Under the pieces are notes generated by a model. It did no database searches. It was given only the letters and a program-made list of their open reading frames with translations, and was not told the DNA's origin. Source: Micrococcales bacterium (GTDB lineage Bacteria; Actinomycetota; Actinomycetes; Actinomycetales; Microbacteriaceae). From it: 38,966 nucleotides of DNA. How positions within the stretch are numbered: position 1 is the first letter of the stretch; every line of letters starts with the position of its first letter. Positions 7,401-14,992 of this stretch are shown here, piece by piece. The stretch covers positions 1-38,966 of the forward strand of contig JACRGJ010000016.1 of assembly GCA_016212425.1 (NCBI GenBank), in the 5' to 3' direction. The translations under genes and the position numbers were made by a program.

Positions 7401-8273
7401 ACTGCCGAGGCGGCTGATCCGCCGGCGCGCGGCCTGTTCGGAGGTCGACTGCCCGCCGAGGATCGCCGCGACGAGGCGCAGCACGAGCCGGGTGAGCAGG
7501 ATGGCGCCCGGGATGCGCCGGAGGCCGAGCATCCGCCGATACGGCGCCGGGATCGACGCGACCGCACCGGCGAAGAGCACGCGGTAGGCGGGCATCATGC
7601 CCGGCGCGAGCGGCGGGTTCCGGATGAAGCGCACCGCCTCGGCGACGCGCTCGTCGGCGCGCAGCTCCCCGCGAGTGCGGAAGCCGTCGATCTGCGCCGC
7701 GAGTTCGGCCGCCGAGCGCGGCGGGTCCTGCACGCCGACCAGCTCCCCGGCGATCGCCCACTCCCGCACGTACCCGTCCGCTCCGCCCGGGATGGGCCGG
7801 CCCCACACCCGCTCGCAGCCGAGGAACGCATCCGTGAACACCAGGTGCACCCAGCGCAGCAGCTCCGGATCGCCCGCCGAGTACGACACGGGGCTCCCGT
7901 CCGGCGCGGGGTACGTGCCGCGCACCCGCTCGTGGAAGCGCCCGACCCGCGCCGACTCGACCCGCGCGGCCTCCCGCGAGCCGAAGGTGACCACGACGAT
8001 CCACCGGATGGTGCCGGCCAATCGGCCGAGCGGGTCCTCCCGGTAGCGGGAATGGTCGTGCACACCGGCCATCGCCCCCGGGTGCAGGGCCTGCATGAGC
8101 AGGGCGCGGATGCCGGCGACGAGCGTCGCGATGCCGCCGGTGACCTGCCAGGCGGCCGAGCCGGGTCCGAAGTACCCGGCGTCCTCCCCCTCGGCGAGCG
8201 CGTCGACCCACACGGGACGCCCGTCGTCGCGGCCGGAGAAGGTGGTGAGCAGGTGCGAGCGCCACCGCTGCAT
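7362..8273 (-). CDS. DUF2236 / MpaB-family oxygenase-like protein
   Basis: The product is 303 residues from ATG 8273. It matches the DUF2236 (oxygenase MpaB) family: RSHLLTTFSG near the start, then FGPGSAAWQVTGG, LLMQALHPGAMAGVHDHS with a conserved histidine, DPELLRWVHLVFTDAF, and PGGADGYVREW. Some members of this superfamily are heme oxygenases that cleave isoprenoid chains; the role of bacterial homologues such as this one is mostly unknown. The frame stays open to a TTG at 8366. ATG 8273 is preferred because GGAGG lies about 12 bases upstream and homology-like sequence begins there. It is divergent from lipB. The C-terminal residues are encoded by one arm of the 7341-7400 inverted repeat. 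Confidence 0.78.
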   Translation of the reverse strand: MQRWRSHLLTTFSGRDDGRPVWVDALAEGEDAGYFGPGSAAWQVTGGIATLVAGIRALLMQALHPGAMAGVHDHSRYREDPLGRLAGTIRWIVVVTFGSREAARVESARVGRFHERVRGTYPAPDGSPVSYSAGDPELLRWVHLVFTDAFLGCERVWGRPIPGGADGYVREWAIAGELVGVQDPPRSAAELAAQIDGFRTRGELRADERVAEAVRFIRNPPLAPGMMPAYRVLFAGAVASIPAPYRRMLGLRRIPGAILLTRLVLRLVAAILGGQSTSEQAARRRISRLGSPSGHDTPQRPAT

Positions 8274-8309
8274 CCGCTCGCCCACCCTCCGAGGGTACGT
8301 CGGGGTTCC

Positions 8310-8378
8310 CGAGCGTGCCCGGACGCCCTCGAGCGACGCCCCGGCACCCGCACGCTCGAGCGCCAACGGGCACGCTCG
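8310..8378. repeat. Inverted repeat with CGAGCGTGCCCG arms
   Basis: CGAGCGTGCCCG (8310-8321) and its exact reverse complement CGGGCACGCTCG (8367-8378) flank 45 bases in the gap before lipB. The same words recur at 36418-36488, which suggests a dispersed repeat family. Confidence 0.6.
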
Positions 8379-8387
8379 CCGAGCGCC

Positions 8388-8393
8388 TAGGGT
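8388..8393 (+). promoter_or_regulatory. -10 element (TAGGGT) for lipB
   Basis: TAGGGT ends six bases before the lipB GTG at 8400. It fits a TAnnnT -10 and a leaderless lipB-lipA mRNA. Confidence 0.5.
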
Positions 8394-8399
8394 GGTGCC

Positions 8400-9074
8400 G
8401 TGGTCGACTTCGTCGACGCGGGGCTAAGCGCCAACTCCGTGTCGTATTCGGCGGCCCTCGAGCGCCAGCGTGCCCTGCACGCCGACGTCGCGAGTGGCCG
8501 GGCGCCCGATACCGTTCTGCTCCTGGAGCATCCCTCGGTCTACACCGCCGGTAAGCGCACCGAGCCGCACGAACGCCCCGTCGACGGCACGCCGGTGATC
8601 GACGTGGACCGCGGCGGCAAGATCACCTGGCACGGTCCGGGGCAGCTGGTGGGCTACCCGATCGTGCGGCTCGCCGAGCCGCTGGACGTGGTCGCCTACG
8701 TGCGCCGGCTCGAGGGGATGCTCATCGACGTGCTCGCGGAGCTCGGCATCCCCGGCGTCCGGGTCGAGGGCCGCAGCGGCGTGTGGCTCGTCGGTGAGAA
8801 CCGACCGACGGGGGACAAGATCGCCGCGATCGGCATCCGCGTCGCCGAGGGCGTCACGATGCACGGCTTCGCCCTCAACTGCTCCAACGCCTTCGACGCG
8901 TACGAGCGCATCATCGCCTGCGGCATCGCGGATGCCGGAGTCACCAGCATCACCCGCGAGCTCGGCCGCACGGTCACCCCCGCCGACGTCGCCCCCCTCG
9001 TGGCCGAGCGCTTCCCGCGGCACCTGGCCCCGAGCATCCGCTCGCTCGCCCTCGCGGACGGGGTGCCCGCGTGA
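8400..9074 (+). CDS. lipB: Octanoyltransferase LipB
   Basis: LipB moves the octanoyl group from octanoyl-acyl carrier protein to the lipoyl domains of 2-oxoacid dehydrogenases and the glycine cleavage H protein, the first step of lipoate synthesis. The 224-residue length is normal. Hallmarks are the [12 protein letters not shown] motif (71-82), the catalytic lysine K140 in GDKIAAIG, and the acyl-accepting cysteine C174 in IIACGI. It starts with GTG directly behind a TAGGGT -10. The stop overlaps the lipA GTG in a 4-bp GTGA junction, so the two are translationally coupled. Confidence 0.97.
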   Translation: MVDFVDAGLSANSVSYSAALERQRALHADVASGRAPDTVLLLEHPSVYTAGKRTEPHERPVDGTPVIDVDRGGKITWHGPGQLVGYPIVRLAEPLDVVAYVRRLEGMLIDVLAELGIPGVRVEGRSGVWLVGENRPTGDKIAAIGIRVAEGVTMHGFALNCSNAFDAYERIIACGIADAGVTSITRELGRTVTPADVAPLVAERFPRHLAPSIRSLALADGVPA

Positions 9075-10096
9075 GCGCGATCACGAACGGCGCCGCGCCC
9101 GGCGTGCAGCCCGCCGGGCGCCGGATGCTGCGCCTCGAAGTGCGCAACGCGTCGACGCCGATCGAGAAGAAGCCCGAGTGGATCAAGACCCGCGCGCGGA
9201 TGGGGCCGGAGTACACCCAGCTGCAGAGCCTCGTGAAGTCGGAGGAGCTGCACACGGTCTGCCAGGAGGCCGGCTGCCCCAACATCTATGAGTGCTGGGA
9301 GGACCGCGAGGCGACCTTCCTCATCGGCGGCAGCCAGTGCACCCGGCGCTGCGACTTCTGCCAGATCGACACCGGGAAGCCTGCGGACTACGACACGGAC
9401 GAGCCGCGCCGGGTCGCCGAGTCGGTGCGCACGATGGGCCTGCGCTACGCGACCGTCACCGGCGTCGCCCGCGACGACCTGCCCGACGAGGGCGCGTGGC
9501 TGCACGCCGAGACGGTACGGGCGATCCACGCGCTGAATCCCGGCACCGGGGTGGAGATTTTGGCGACCGACTTCTCCGGCAACCCGGCGCTGCTCGGCGA
9601 GGTGTTCGCGAGCCGCCCGGAGGTGTTCGCGCACAACGTCGAGACCGTGCCGCGGCTGTTCAAGAGCATCCGCCCGGCGTTCCGCTACGAGCGCTCCCTC
9701 GACGTGCTCACCCAGGCGCGGGCGTCGGGGCTCATCACCAAGTCGAACCTCATCCTGGGCATGGGCGAGGAGCGGCACGAGGTGAGCCAGGCGCTCCGCG
9801 ACCTGCACGACGCCGGCACCGACATCATCACGATCACCCAGTACCTCCGCCCCACCCCGCGCCACCACCCGGTGGAGCGCTGGCTCACCCCGACCGAGTT
9901 CGTGGAGCTGAAGGAGGAGGCGGAGGCGATCGGCTTCCTCGGGGTGCTGGCCGGTCCGCTGGTGCGCTCGAGCTACCGGGCCGGACGGCTCTGGGCTCGC
10001 TCGATGCGCGCGAAGGGCCGCGCCATCTCCGAGGCGCTGCAGCACATCGCGGATGCCGCGGAGGCCGACGGCGCGTTCGCCCAGGCGGTCGGCTGA
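9071..10096 (+). CDS. lipA: Lipoyl synthase LipA
   Basis: This radical-SAM enzyme inserts two sulfur atoms into protein-bound octanoyl groups to make lipoate, completing the pathway begun by LipB. The 341-residue protein carries both iron-sulfur motifs. C64, C69 and C75 ([13 protein letters not shown]) bind the auxiliary cluster that donates sulfur. C90, C94 and C97 (CTRRCDFC) bind the SAM-cleaving cluster. The N-terminal 25 residues are a variable extension. It overlaps lipB by 4 bp and is followed after 14 bp by the convergent DUF4349 gene. Confidence 0.98.
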   Translation: MSAITNGAAPGVQPAGRRMLRLEVRNASTPIEKKPEWIKTRARMGPEYTQLQSLVKSEELHTVCQEAGCPNIYECWEDREATFLIGGSQCTRRCDFCQIDTGKPADYDTDEPRRVAESVRTMGLRYATVTGVARDDLPDEGAWLHAETVRAIHALNPGTGVEILATDFSGNPALLGEVFASRPEVFAHNVETVPRLFKSIRPAFRYERSLDVLTQARASGLITKSNLILGMGEERHEVSQALRDLHDAGTDIITITQYLRPTPRHHPVERWLTPTEFVELKEEAEAIGFLGVLAGPLVRSSYRAGRLWARSMRAKGRAISEALQHIADAAEADGAFAQAVG

Positions 10097-10110
10097 GGGA
10101 CCCCTCGCCC

Positions 10111-11016
10111 TCACCCCGCGGGAGCGGGTGGTGCGGCCGGCGGCGTCGGAGCCGTCGGTCGCCGGCGGCGCAGGATGCGGCGCGCACCCAGCACCGCCGC
10201 GAGCACCGCGCCCGCGAGCGCGAGCCACGGGGTCGCCCCCCCCAGCACCACGAGCAGCCAGCTGAGGAACGCGACGAACGCCGCCCAGCCCGCGGCAAGG
10301 CCCGTGCCGTAATCCCCGGGCGCGCGCGCCACAACGGGCGGAGCCTCGCGGACGTCGAGGGTGATCGTGGCCAGTGCGATCTGGTCGTCGAGGCCGCGCT
10401 GCTGCGCCTGCAGCGACTCGAGCTCGGCCTGCCGGTCGCTGATCGCCGACTCGAGGGAGATGAGGTCCTGCGTCGACTTCGCGGTCGCCAGGAACCCTTC
10501 GAAGGCGGCGATCGACCGCTGCAGCGCGCTGATCCGCGCGGCGGTGTCCTGCCGGGTGGCGGTGACATCCGCGGCATCCGTGGACACGCTGACCCGCTCG
10601 CCGAGCGCGCTGAGCCGCGCGAGCACCCCGTCGACCTTCGACGCCGGGATGCGCAGGGTGAGAGTCGTGCTGGCGGGGGAGTCGCCGGAGCGCGGCGTCT
10701 CGGAGCGCCCGTCGACCCGTCCGCCCGCCGCCAGGACGATCGCGGATGCTCGGCGCGCCGTCGCGATCGCCGACTCGGCGCGCATCCGCACCATGCCGGT
10801 GAGGACCTGATCCCGCCCCTGCTGCGCGGCCGCGGCCTTCCCCTCCGCCGGGGCCGCGTCGCGGGTCGTGCTCTGCGGCGCGGAGCCCTGGGAGGTGTCG
10901 GTGCCGCCCTCGACGGCCCGCGAGCCGGCGGATCCGCCGCCGGCCGAGCACCCCGCGAGAGCCAGTGCTCCCGCGAGGAGAACCGGGATGATCAGCGCGC
11001 GTGTGGTCCGCCTCAT
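10111..11016 (-). CDS. DUF4349 lipoprotein with coiled coil and C-terminal membrane segment
   Basis: From ATG 11016 the 301-residue protein begins with a lipoprotein signal (MRRTTRALIIP, hydrophobic core, lipobox LAGC). An Ala/Gly/Ser-rich linker follows. Then comes a DUF4349 region with TLTLRIPASKVDGVLARLSALG and a predicted coiled coil (ISALQRSIAAFEGFL through LDDQIALATITLDV). Near the C-terminus two adjacent hydrophobic stretches (FVAFLSWLLVVLGG and WLALAGAVLAAVLGA) end in RRILRRRRP. It is therefore probably tethered at both ends to the outer face of the membrane. The family's biochemical role is unknown. An ATG at 11037 in the same frame would add seven residues. It is divergent from an aldo/keto reductase gene. 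Confidence 0.82.
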   Translation of the reverse strand: MRRTTRALIIPVLLAGALALAGCSAGGGSAGSRAVEGGTDTSQGSAPQSTTRDAAPAEGKAAAAQQGRDQVLTGMVRMRAESAIATARRASAIVLAAGGRVDGRSETPRSGDSPASTTLTLRIPASKVDGVLARLSALGERVSVSTDAADVTATRQDTAARISALQRSIAAFEGFLATAKSTQDLISLESAISDRQAELESLQAQQRGLDDQIALATITLDVREAPPVVARAPGDYGTGLAAGWAAFVAFLSWLLVVLGGATPWLALAGAVLAAVLGARRILRRRRPTAPTPPAAPPAPAG

Positions 11017-11110
11017 GATCCGAGGATGATCCGGCATTCCCCCGGCGACAAGACAACGTTCGCGGGCACATCGTCGTCAGAAGTCGGACCCCGGGCGCTC
11101 TGCTCCCACC

Positions 11111-11116
11111 TAGGCT
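11111..11116 (+). promoter_or_regulatory. -10 element (TAGGCT) for the aldo/keto reductase at 11124
   Basis: TAGGCT lies seven bases before the ATG at 11124 and there is no ribosome-binding site, so a leaderless mRNA is likely. Confidence 0.55.
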
Positions 11117-11123
11117 CGGGACC

Positions 11124-12107
11124 ATGCAGATCCGCCATCCCTCCCGCCTGAATCGCGACGTCTCCGTCATCGGCCTCGGCACCTGGCAGCTCGGCGCCGA
11201 CTGGGGCGAGGTGGACGAGGCGGATGCCGCGGCCGTGCTCGACGCCGCGGCGGACGCCGGAGTGACGTTCTTCGACACCGCCGACGTCTACGGGGACGGT
11301 CGCAGTGAGCGGATCATCGGCGCCTGGCGCGCCCGCACCGGCGCGGAGGTGACCGTGGCCACCAAGATGGGCCGCCGTGTGCCGCAGACCCCCGAGGCGT
11401 ACACGCTCGACGCGTTCCGGGCGTGGACCGACCGCTCGCGCCGCAACCTCGGCGTCGACACGCTCGACCTGGTGCAACTGCATTGCCCGCCGACCGAGGT
11501 GTTCGCCTCCGATGCCGTGTTCGAGGCCCTCGACACCCTCGTCGACGACGAGACGATCGCCGCGTACGGCGTCAGCGTCGAGACCGCCGATCAGGCCCTC
11601 ACCGCCATCGCCCGCCCCGGCACGGCGAGCGTGCAGATCATCCTCAACGCGTTCCGGCTGAAGCCGCTGGACGCGGTGCTGCCCGCGGCAGCGGATGCCG
11701 GCGTCGCCATCATCGCCAGGGTGCCGCTGGCGAGCGGGCTGCTGAGCGGCCGCTACGACCACGACACCGCGTTCGCGCAGAACGACCACCGCAGCTACAA
11801 CCGCGGCGGCGCGGCCTTCGATATCGGCGAGACGTTCTCGGGCGTCGACTACGACGAGGGCGTCGAGGCGGCCCGGGAGTTCTCGGCCCTCGCCGCAGCG
11901 CACGACCTCGCGCCGGCGACCGCGGCGCTCGCCTGGGTGGCGCAGCTGCCGGAGGTCTCGACCGTCATCCCCGGGGCGCGGAACCCGGAGCAGGCGCGCG
12001 GCAACGCCGCAGCCGGATCGGTGCCGCCCCTCGGCCCGGAGTTCGGCGCGCAGGTCCAGGAGCTCTACGACCGCCGCTTCCGAAAGGAGATCCACGGCCG
12101 CTGGTGA
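11124..12107 (+). CDS. Aldo/keto reductase
   Basis: The 327-residue protein is a full NADPH-dependent aldo/keto reductase barrel with the catalytic tetrad D51, Y56, K81 and H120. VIGLGTWQLG forms the first strand and VSTVIPGARNPEQARGN the cofactor-phosphate segment near the C-terminus, typical of the YajO/IolS-like branch. Such enzymes reduce aldehydes and ketones; the substrate is not predictable. It has its own promoter and is convergent with a second reductase of a different branch at 12147. Confidence 0.93.
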   Translation: MQIRHPSRLNRDVSVIGLGTWQLGADWGEVDEADAAAVLDAAADAGVTFFDTADVYGDGRSERIIGAWRARTGAEVTVATKMGRRVPQTPEAYTLDAFRAWTDRSRRNLGVDTLDLVQLHCPPTEVFASDAVFEALDTLVDDETIAAYGVSVETADQALTAIARPGTASVQIILNAFRLKPLDAVLPAAADAGVAIIARVPLASGLLSGRYDHDTAFAQNDHRSYNRGGAAFDIGETFSGVDYDEGVEAAREFSALAAAHDLAPATAALAWVAQLPEVSTVIPGARNPEQARGNAAAGSVPPLGPEFGAQVQELYDRRFRKEIHGRW

Positions 12108-12146
12108 CCGGCGAACCCGGGCGCTCCACGCCGCCCCTCGTCGTCG

Positions 12147-12968
12147 CTAGTCGTCGTCGGGGTTCCTGCCTGTCCGCTCGTCGGTGCGAAGCGCATCGAT
12201 CGCGGCCCGGTCCGCGTCGTCCAGGGTGAAGCCGAACACGTCGAAGTTCTCGGCGACCCGCTCGAGGCTGCTGGTCTTGGGGAACAGGATGAGCCCGCGA
12301 TCGAGGTGCCAGCGGATCACGATCTGTGCCGGCGTGCGCCCGTGACGCCGGGCGACCTCGGCGAGCGCGGGCTCGTCGAGGAGCCGGCCGCGGGCCAGCG
12401 GAGCCCAGGATTCCGTCGCGATGCCGTGCGCGGCATCCCACTCCTGCAGCTCCCACTGCGGCAGGCGCGGGTGCAGCTCGACCTGGTTCACGGCGGGCGC
12501 CTCGCCGGTCGCGTCGAGCAGGCGCTGGAGGTGATGGGGGTGGAAGTTGGAGACGCCGATCGACCGGGCCAGACCGTCGTCCCGCGCGCGGATCAGCGCC
12601 CGCCACGCATCGACGTAGAGATCCCGCGAGGGCACGGGCCAGTGGATGAGGTACAGCTCGACCCGCTCCGTGCCGAGGCGCTCGAGGCTCGCCTCCAGCG
12701 CGCGGAGCGCGGCGTCGTACCCGTGGTCGTCGTTGCCGAGCTTGGTGGTGACGTAGACCTCGTCGCGCGGCACTCCGGAGGAGCGGATGCCCTCTCCCAC
12801 CTCGCGCTCGTTCCTGTACAGCGCCGCCGTGTCGATGTGGCGGTACCCGAGACGAAGGGCGCCCTCGACGAGAGCGGCGGCCGCCTCCGGTGCGGTCTTG
12901 TAGGTGCCCAGGCCGAGCTGGGGGATGCCGTGCCCATCGGCGAGTCGGAGTACCGGGGAGGCGGTCAC
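12147..12968 (-). CDS. Aldo/keto reductase, AKR5 / 2,5-diketo-gluconate reductase type
   Basis: This is a 273-residue short aldo/keto reductase with tetrad D46, Y51, K76 and H109. Signature stretches are GIPQLGLGTYKT, GYRHIDTAALYRNE, YLIHWPVP, IGVSNF and the C-terminal ILFPKTSSLERVAENFDVF. The family reduces diketo sugars, methylglyoxal and similar carbonyls with NADPH. The start is GTG 12968, with TACGGT six bases upstream. It is only distantly related to the neighbouring reductase at 11124, so this is probably not a recent duplication. Confidence 0.93.
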   Translation of the reverse strand: MTASPVLRLADGHGIPQLGLGTYKTAPEAAAALVEGALRLGYRHIDTAALYRNEREVGEGIRSSGVPRDEVYVTTKLGNDDHGYDAALRALEASLERLGTERVELYLIHWPVPSRDLYVDAWRALIRARDDGLARSIGVSNFHPHHLQRLLDATGEAPAVNQVELHPRLPQWELQEWDAAHGIATESWAPLARGRLLDEPALAEVARRHGRTPAQIVIRWHLDRGLILFPKTSSLERVAENFDVFGFTLDDADRAAIDALRTDERTGRNPDDD

Positions 12969-12974
12969 CCCTCC

Positions 12975-12980
12975 ACCGTA
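12975..12980 (-). promoter_or_regulatory. -10 element (TACGGT) for the reductase at 12968
   Basis: TACGGT on the minus strand is six bases from the GTG start. The intervening GGAGGG is too close to act as a ribosome-binding site, so a leaderless transcript is likely. Confidence 0.5.
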
Positions 12981-13051
12981 TCGAGCAGGGCTCGCGCACA
13001 GCGGGACGACGACGAGAACGCCGCGGGCTCACCAGGCGCCGGACGATCCGG

Positions 13052-14260
13052 TCAGCTCGGGCTGAGCGGCACCGGCTCGGTGTCGGGGATGGGGCTCGCG
13101 TCGCGGCCCCGCAGATCCGGCATCGCCCGCACGGTCGCGAGCGCGACCAGGAACCCGAGCAGCGCGAACGCGGCCGACACCGTGAAGGCACCCGAGGATC
13201 CGAACCCGTCGATGAGGAAGCCCGCCACCGCGGATCCGGCCGCGGCGCCGATCAGCTGCCCGGTGCCGACCCAGCCGTAGGCCTCGGCGGTGTCACTGAA
13301 CTTGACGCTCGCCGAGACCACCGCGAACATCACGGCCAGCGACGGGGCGATGCCGAGCCCGGCGATCACCAGCGCGCCCGACAGGGTCCAGAACCCGCCG
13401 GCGACGATCGCCAGCCCGGCTCCGACGACGATGATCGCCATCCGGCGGGCCAGCGCCCACGGCCCGATCCCGATGTGCCCGAGCGCGAGTCCGCCGCCGA
13501 GGGAGGCGACGGCCCAGATGGCGAGCACGGTCCCGCCCAGCGGCGAGCCCTCTCCGAAGGTGGAGACGACGCCCGCTTCGATGGCGGCCGCCGATCCGAC
13601 GAGCAGGAAGCCCACCGCCGTCGAGATGGCCACCGCCGGCCGCAGCAGCACCTTCCCGAACGCCCGCTTCGAGCGCGGGATCCGGACCTGACCGAGCTCC
13701 GGGGACGACAGGAACCATGCTCCACCGCCCACGAGGAACAGCACCGCGACCAGGATGCCCACGGTCGTCGAGATCTGCGTCGAGATGAAGGTCACGACCA
13801 CCGGGCCGGCGATCCAGATGATCTCCTGCGCGGACGCGTCGAGCGAGAACAGCGGCGTCAGCTGACGCGAGTTGACCATCTTCGGATAGATCGTCCGCAC
13901 CGCCGGCTGCACGGGCGGATAGCTGAGGCCCGAGAGCAGCCCCAGCAGCATGTAGCCCCACAGCGGCAGCACCAGAAGGCCGATGCCGAGCACCGCCACA
14001 GCGCACACCAGCGTGGTCAGCAGCAGCACGCGCCGCATCCCCCACACGCCCATCCAGCGGCTCGTGAGGGGTCCCGCGGCCGCCTGCCCGATGCTCGTCG
14101 CGGCCAGGACCAGGCCCGCGCTGGCGTAGGAGTCGAAGATCGCCTCCATGTGCAGGAGGAAGGCGAGCGAGAGCATGCCGCTCGGGAAACGCGCCGTCAG
14201 CTGCGCCGCGATGATGCGCGCCACCCCTCGGCTGCGGAGGAGGTCGAGGTAGGCGTTCAC
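13052..14260 (-). CDS. MFS transporter
   Basis: The 402-residue protein has about 12 hydrophobic segments in two halves, with the loop signature GPLTSRWMGVWGMRRVLLL between segments 2 and 3. A basic central loop (RIPRSKRAFGKVLLRP) and a hydrophilic tail follow. It is a secondary active transporter of the inner membrane. The substrate is unknown, and a drug or metabolite exporter is the usual guess for this branch. GTG 14260 is preceded by TAGGCT ten bases upstream. It is divergent from the truncated hemoglobin gene and shares a 102-bp control region with it. Confidence 0.88.
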   Translation of the reverse strand: MNAYLDLLRSRGVARIIAAQLTARFPSGMLSLAFLLHMEAIFDSYASAGLVLAATSIGQAAAGPLTSRWMGVWGMRRVLLLTTLVCAVAVLGIGLLVLPLWGYMLLGLLSGLSYPPVQPAVRTIYPKMVNSRQLTPLFSLDASAQEIIWIAGPVVVTFISTQISTTVGILVAVLFLVGGGAWFLSSPELGQVRIPRSKRAFGKVLLRPAVAISTAVGFLLVGSAAAIEAGVVSTFGEGSPLGGTVLAIWAVASLGGGLALGHIGIGPWALARRMAIIVVGAGLAIVAGGFWTLSGALVIAGLGIAPSLAVMFAVVSASVKFSDTAEAYGWVGTGQLIGAAAGSAVAGFLIDGFGSSGAFTVSAAFALLGFLVALATVRAMPDLRGRDASPIPDTEPVPLSPS

Positions 14261-14270
14261 GGCATCCGCC

Positions 14271-14276
14271 AGCCTA
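14271..14276 (-). promoter_or_regulatory. -10 element (TAGGCT) for the MFS gene
   Basis: TAGGCT on the minus strand, ten bases from GTG 14260, would give a leader of only a few bases. Confidence 0.4.
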
Positions 14277-14362
14277 CTGATCCGGATGCGCGAGTCGCGG
14301 CGAGCACCGGGGTCCAGGACCCTACGATCGGGTATCCCTCAATGACCTGCGGAAGGCGCGAC

Positions 14363-14710
14363 GTGGCGGCTGACGAGAGCGGCGCCGAGCTGGTGCGGGC
14401 GGCCGTCGATCGGTTCTACGACCGGATGCTCGCCGACCCGCGCCTTGCGGACTTCTTCGCGGGCGTCGACCTGGACCGGCTCCGCGCCCATCAGCGCGCT
14501 TTCGTGACCGCGGCCCTGGTCGGCGGCGACCTCTACGCCGGACAGCGGATGCGCCCTGCCCACGCCGGTCTGGGCATCGACGACGCCGCCTTCGACGCGG
14601 CGGTCGAGCACCTCGCCTCGGCGATGAGCGAATCGGGTGCGAGCGCCGACGCCGTGCAGCGGCTGCGCCTCCGGATCCAGCCGATCCGTCCTCTCGTCGT
14701 CGCATCCTGA
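14363..14710 (+). CDS. Truncated hemoglobin (group 1-like)
   Basis: This is a 115-residue 2-over-2 globin. F18-Y19 correspond to the B9-B10 pair, with Tyr B10 stabilising bound ligand. H67 in RMRPAHAGLGI is the proximal heme-iron ligand (F8). Such proteins bind oxygen or nitric oxide and often act in NO detoxification or redox sensing. GTG 14363 was chosen because GGAAGG lies six bases upstream; ATG 14342 in the same frame is possible. A TACGAT hexamer at 14323-14328 could be the promoter. The gene is divergent from the MFS transporter, and nothing else ties it to a pathway. Confidence 0.85.
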   Translation: MAADESGAELVRAAVDRFYDRMLADPRLADFFAGVDLDRLRAHQRAFVTAALVGGDLYAGQRMRPAHAGLGIDDAAFDAAVEHLASAMSESGASADAVQRLRLRIQPIRPLVVAS

Positions 14711-14799
14711 CCCGAGTCCGACCCGGGGCGGCCCCGGCGGGGTCCGGTGTCGGAGGCCCCGCCTAGCGTTCGGAGCGAGGGCGGGGAACTGTCAACAGC

Positions 14800-14828
14800 T
14801 GTGGAGAACGGGCCGGGACTTATCCACA
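14800..14828. promoter_or_regulatory. Pair of DnaA-box-like sites upstream of nrdA
   Basis: TTATCCACA at 14820-14828 is a perfect consensus DnaA box. TGTGGAGAA at 14800-14808 is the reverse orientation with one mismatch (TGTGGATAA). They face each other across 11 bases. DnaA is known to control nrdAB in E. coli; use of these sites here is inference. Confidence 0.5.
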
Positions 14829-14844
14829 TCTGGGGATGACACGC

Positions 14845-14892
14845 CCACAAGATATGGGGTTCGGGTCGTGTCGGCACCCCGATATATAGTGA
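14845..14892. promoter_or_regulatory. Tandem NrdR boxes
   Basis: CCACAAGATATGGGGT (14845-14860) and CCCCGATATATAGTGA (14877-14892) match the NrdR consensus ACACTATATATAGTGT at 11 and 12 of 16 positions. They are 16 bp apart, placing their centres 32 bp (three helical turns) apart, the arrangement known for the ribonucleotide-reductase repressor NrdR. The second box overlaps a probable -10 (TATAGT), so binding would block transcription. Confidence 0.75.
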
Positions 14893-14897
14893 TCCAG

Positions 14898-14930
14898 CCG
14901 CGCCGCCGAGGAAGTCCTCGGGGGGCGCGG
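14898..14930 (+). promoter_or_regulatory. Stem-loop in the nrd leader
   Basis: CCGCGCC and CCGAGGA pair with TCCTCGG and GGCGCGG around a short AG-centred loop, giving a two-part 14-bp hairpin just after the probable transcription start. About 60 unstructured bases then lead to AGGAGG (14976-14981) and the nrdA GTG. It may stabilise the mRNA or act as an attenuator; no T tract is visible. Confidence 0.5.
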
Positions 14931-14992
14931 ACGTTGTATCGGATGCGTGCGGGAGCGCGGATGCGCGGGGAGCGCAGGAGGAGAGAGCCACA

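Noticed and set aside
10112-10130. Hairpin between lipA and the DUF4349 gene.
   Set aside because: The stem is short with a bulge and lies mostly in coding sequence; it is too weak to call a terminator.
8696-11278. Very long open frames antisense to known genes (also 14792-17302 minus, 19174-23298 plus, 151-2124 minus).
   Set aside because: They oppose well-supported genes, have Arg/Pro/Gly/Ala-biased nonsense composition and no domains. High GC removes stop codons in these frames.
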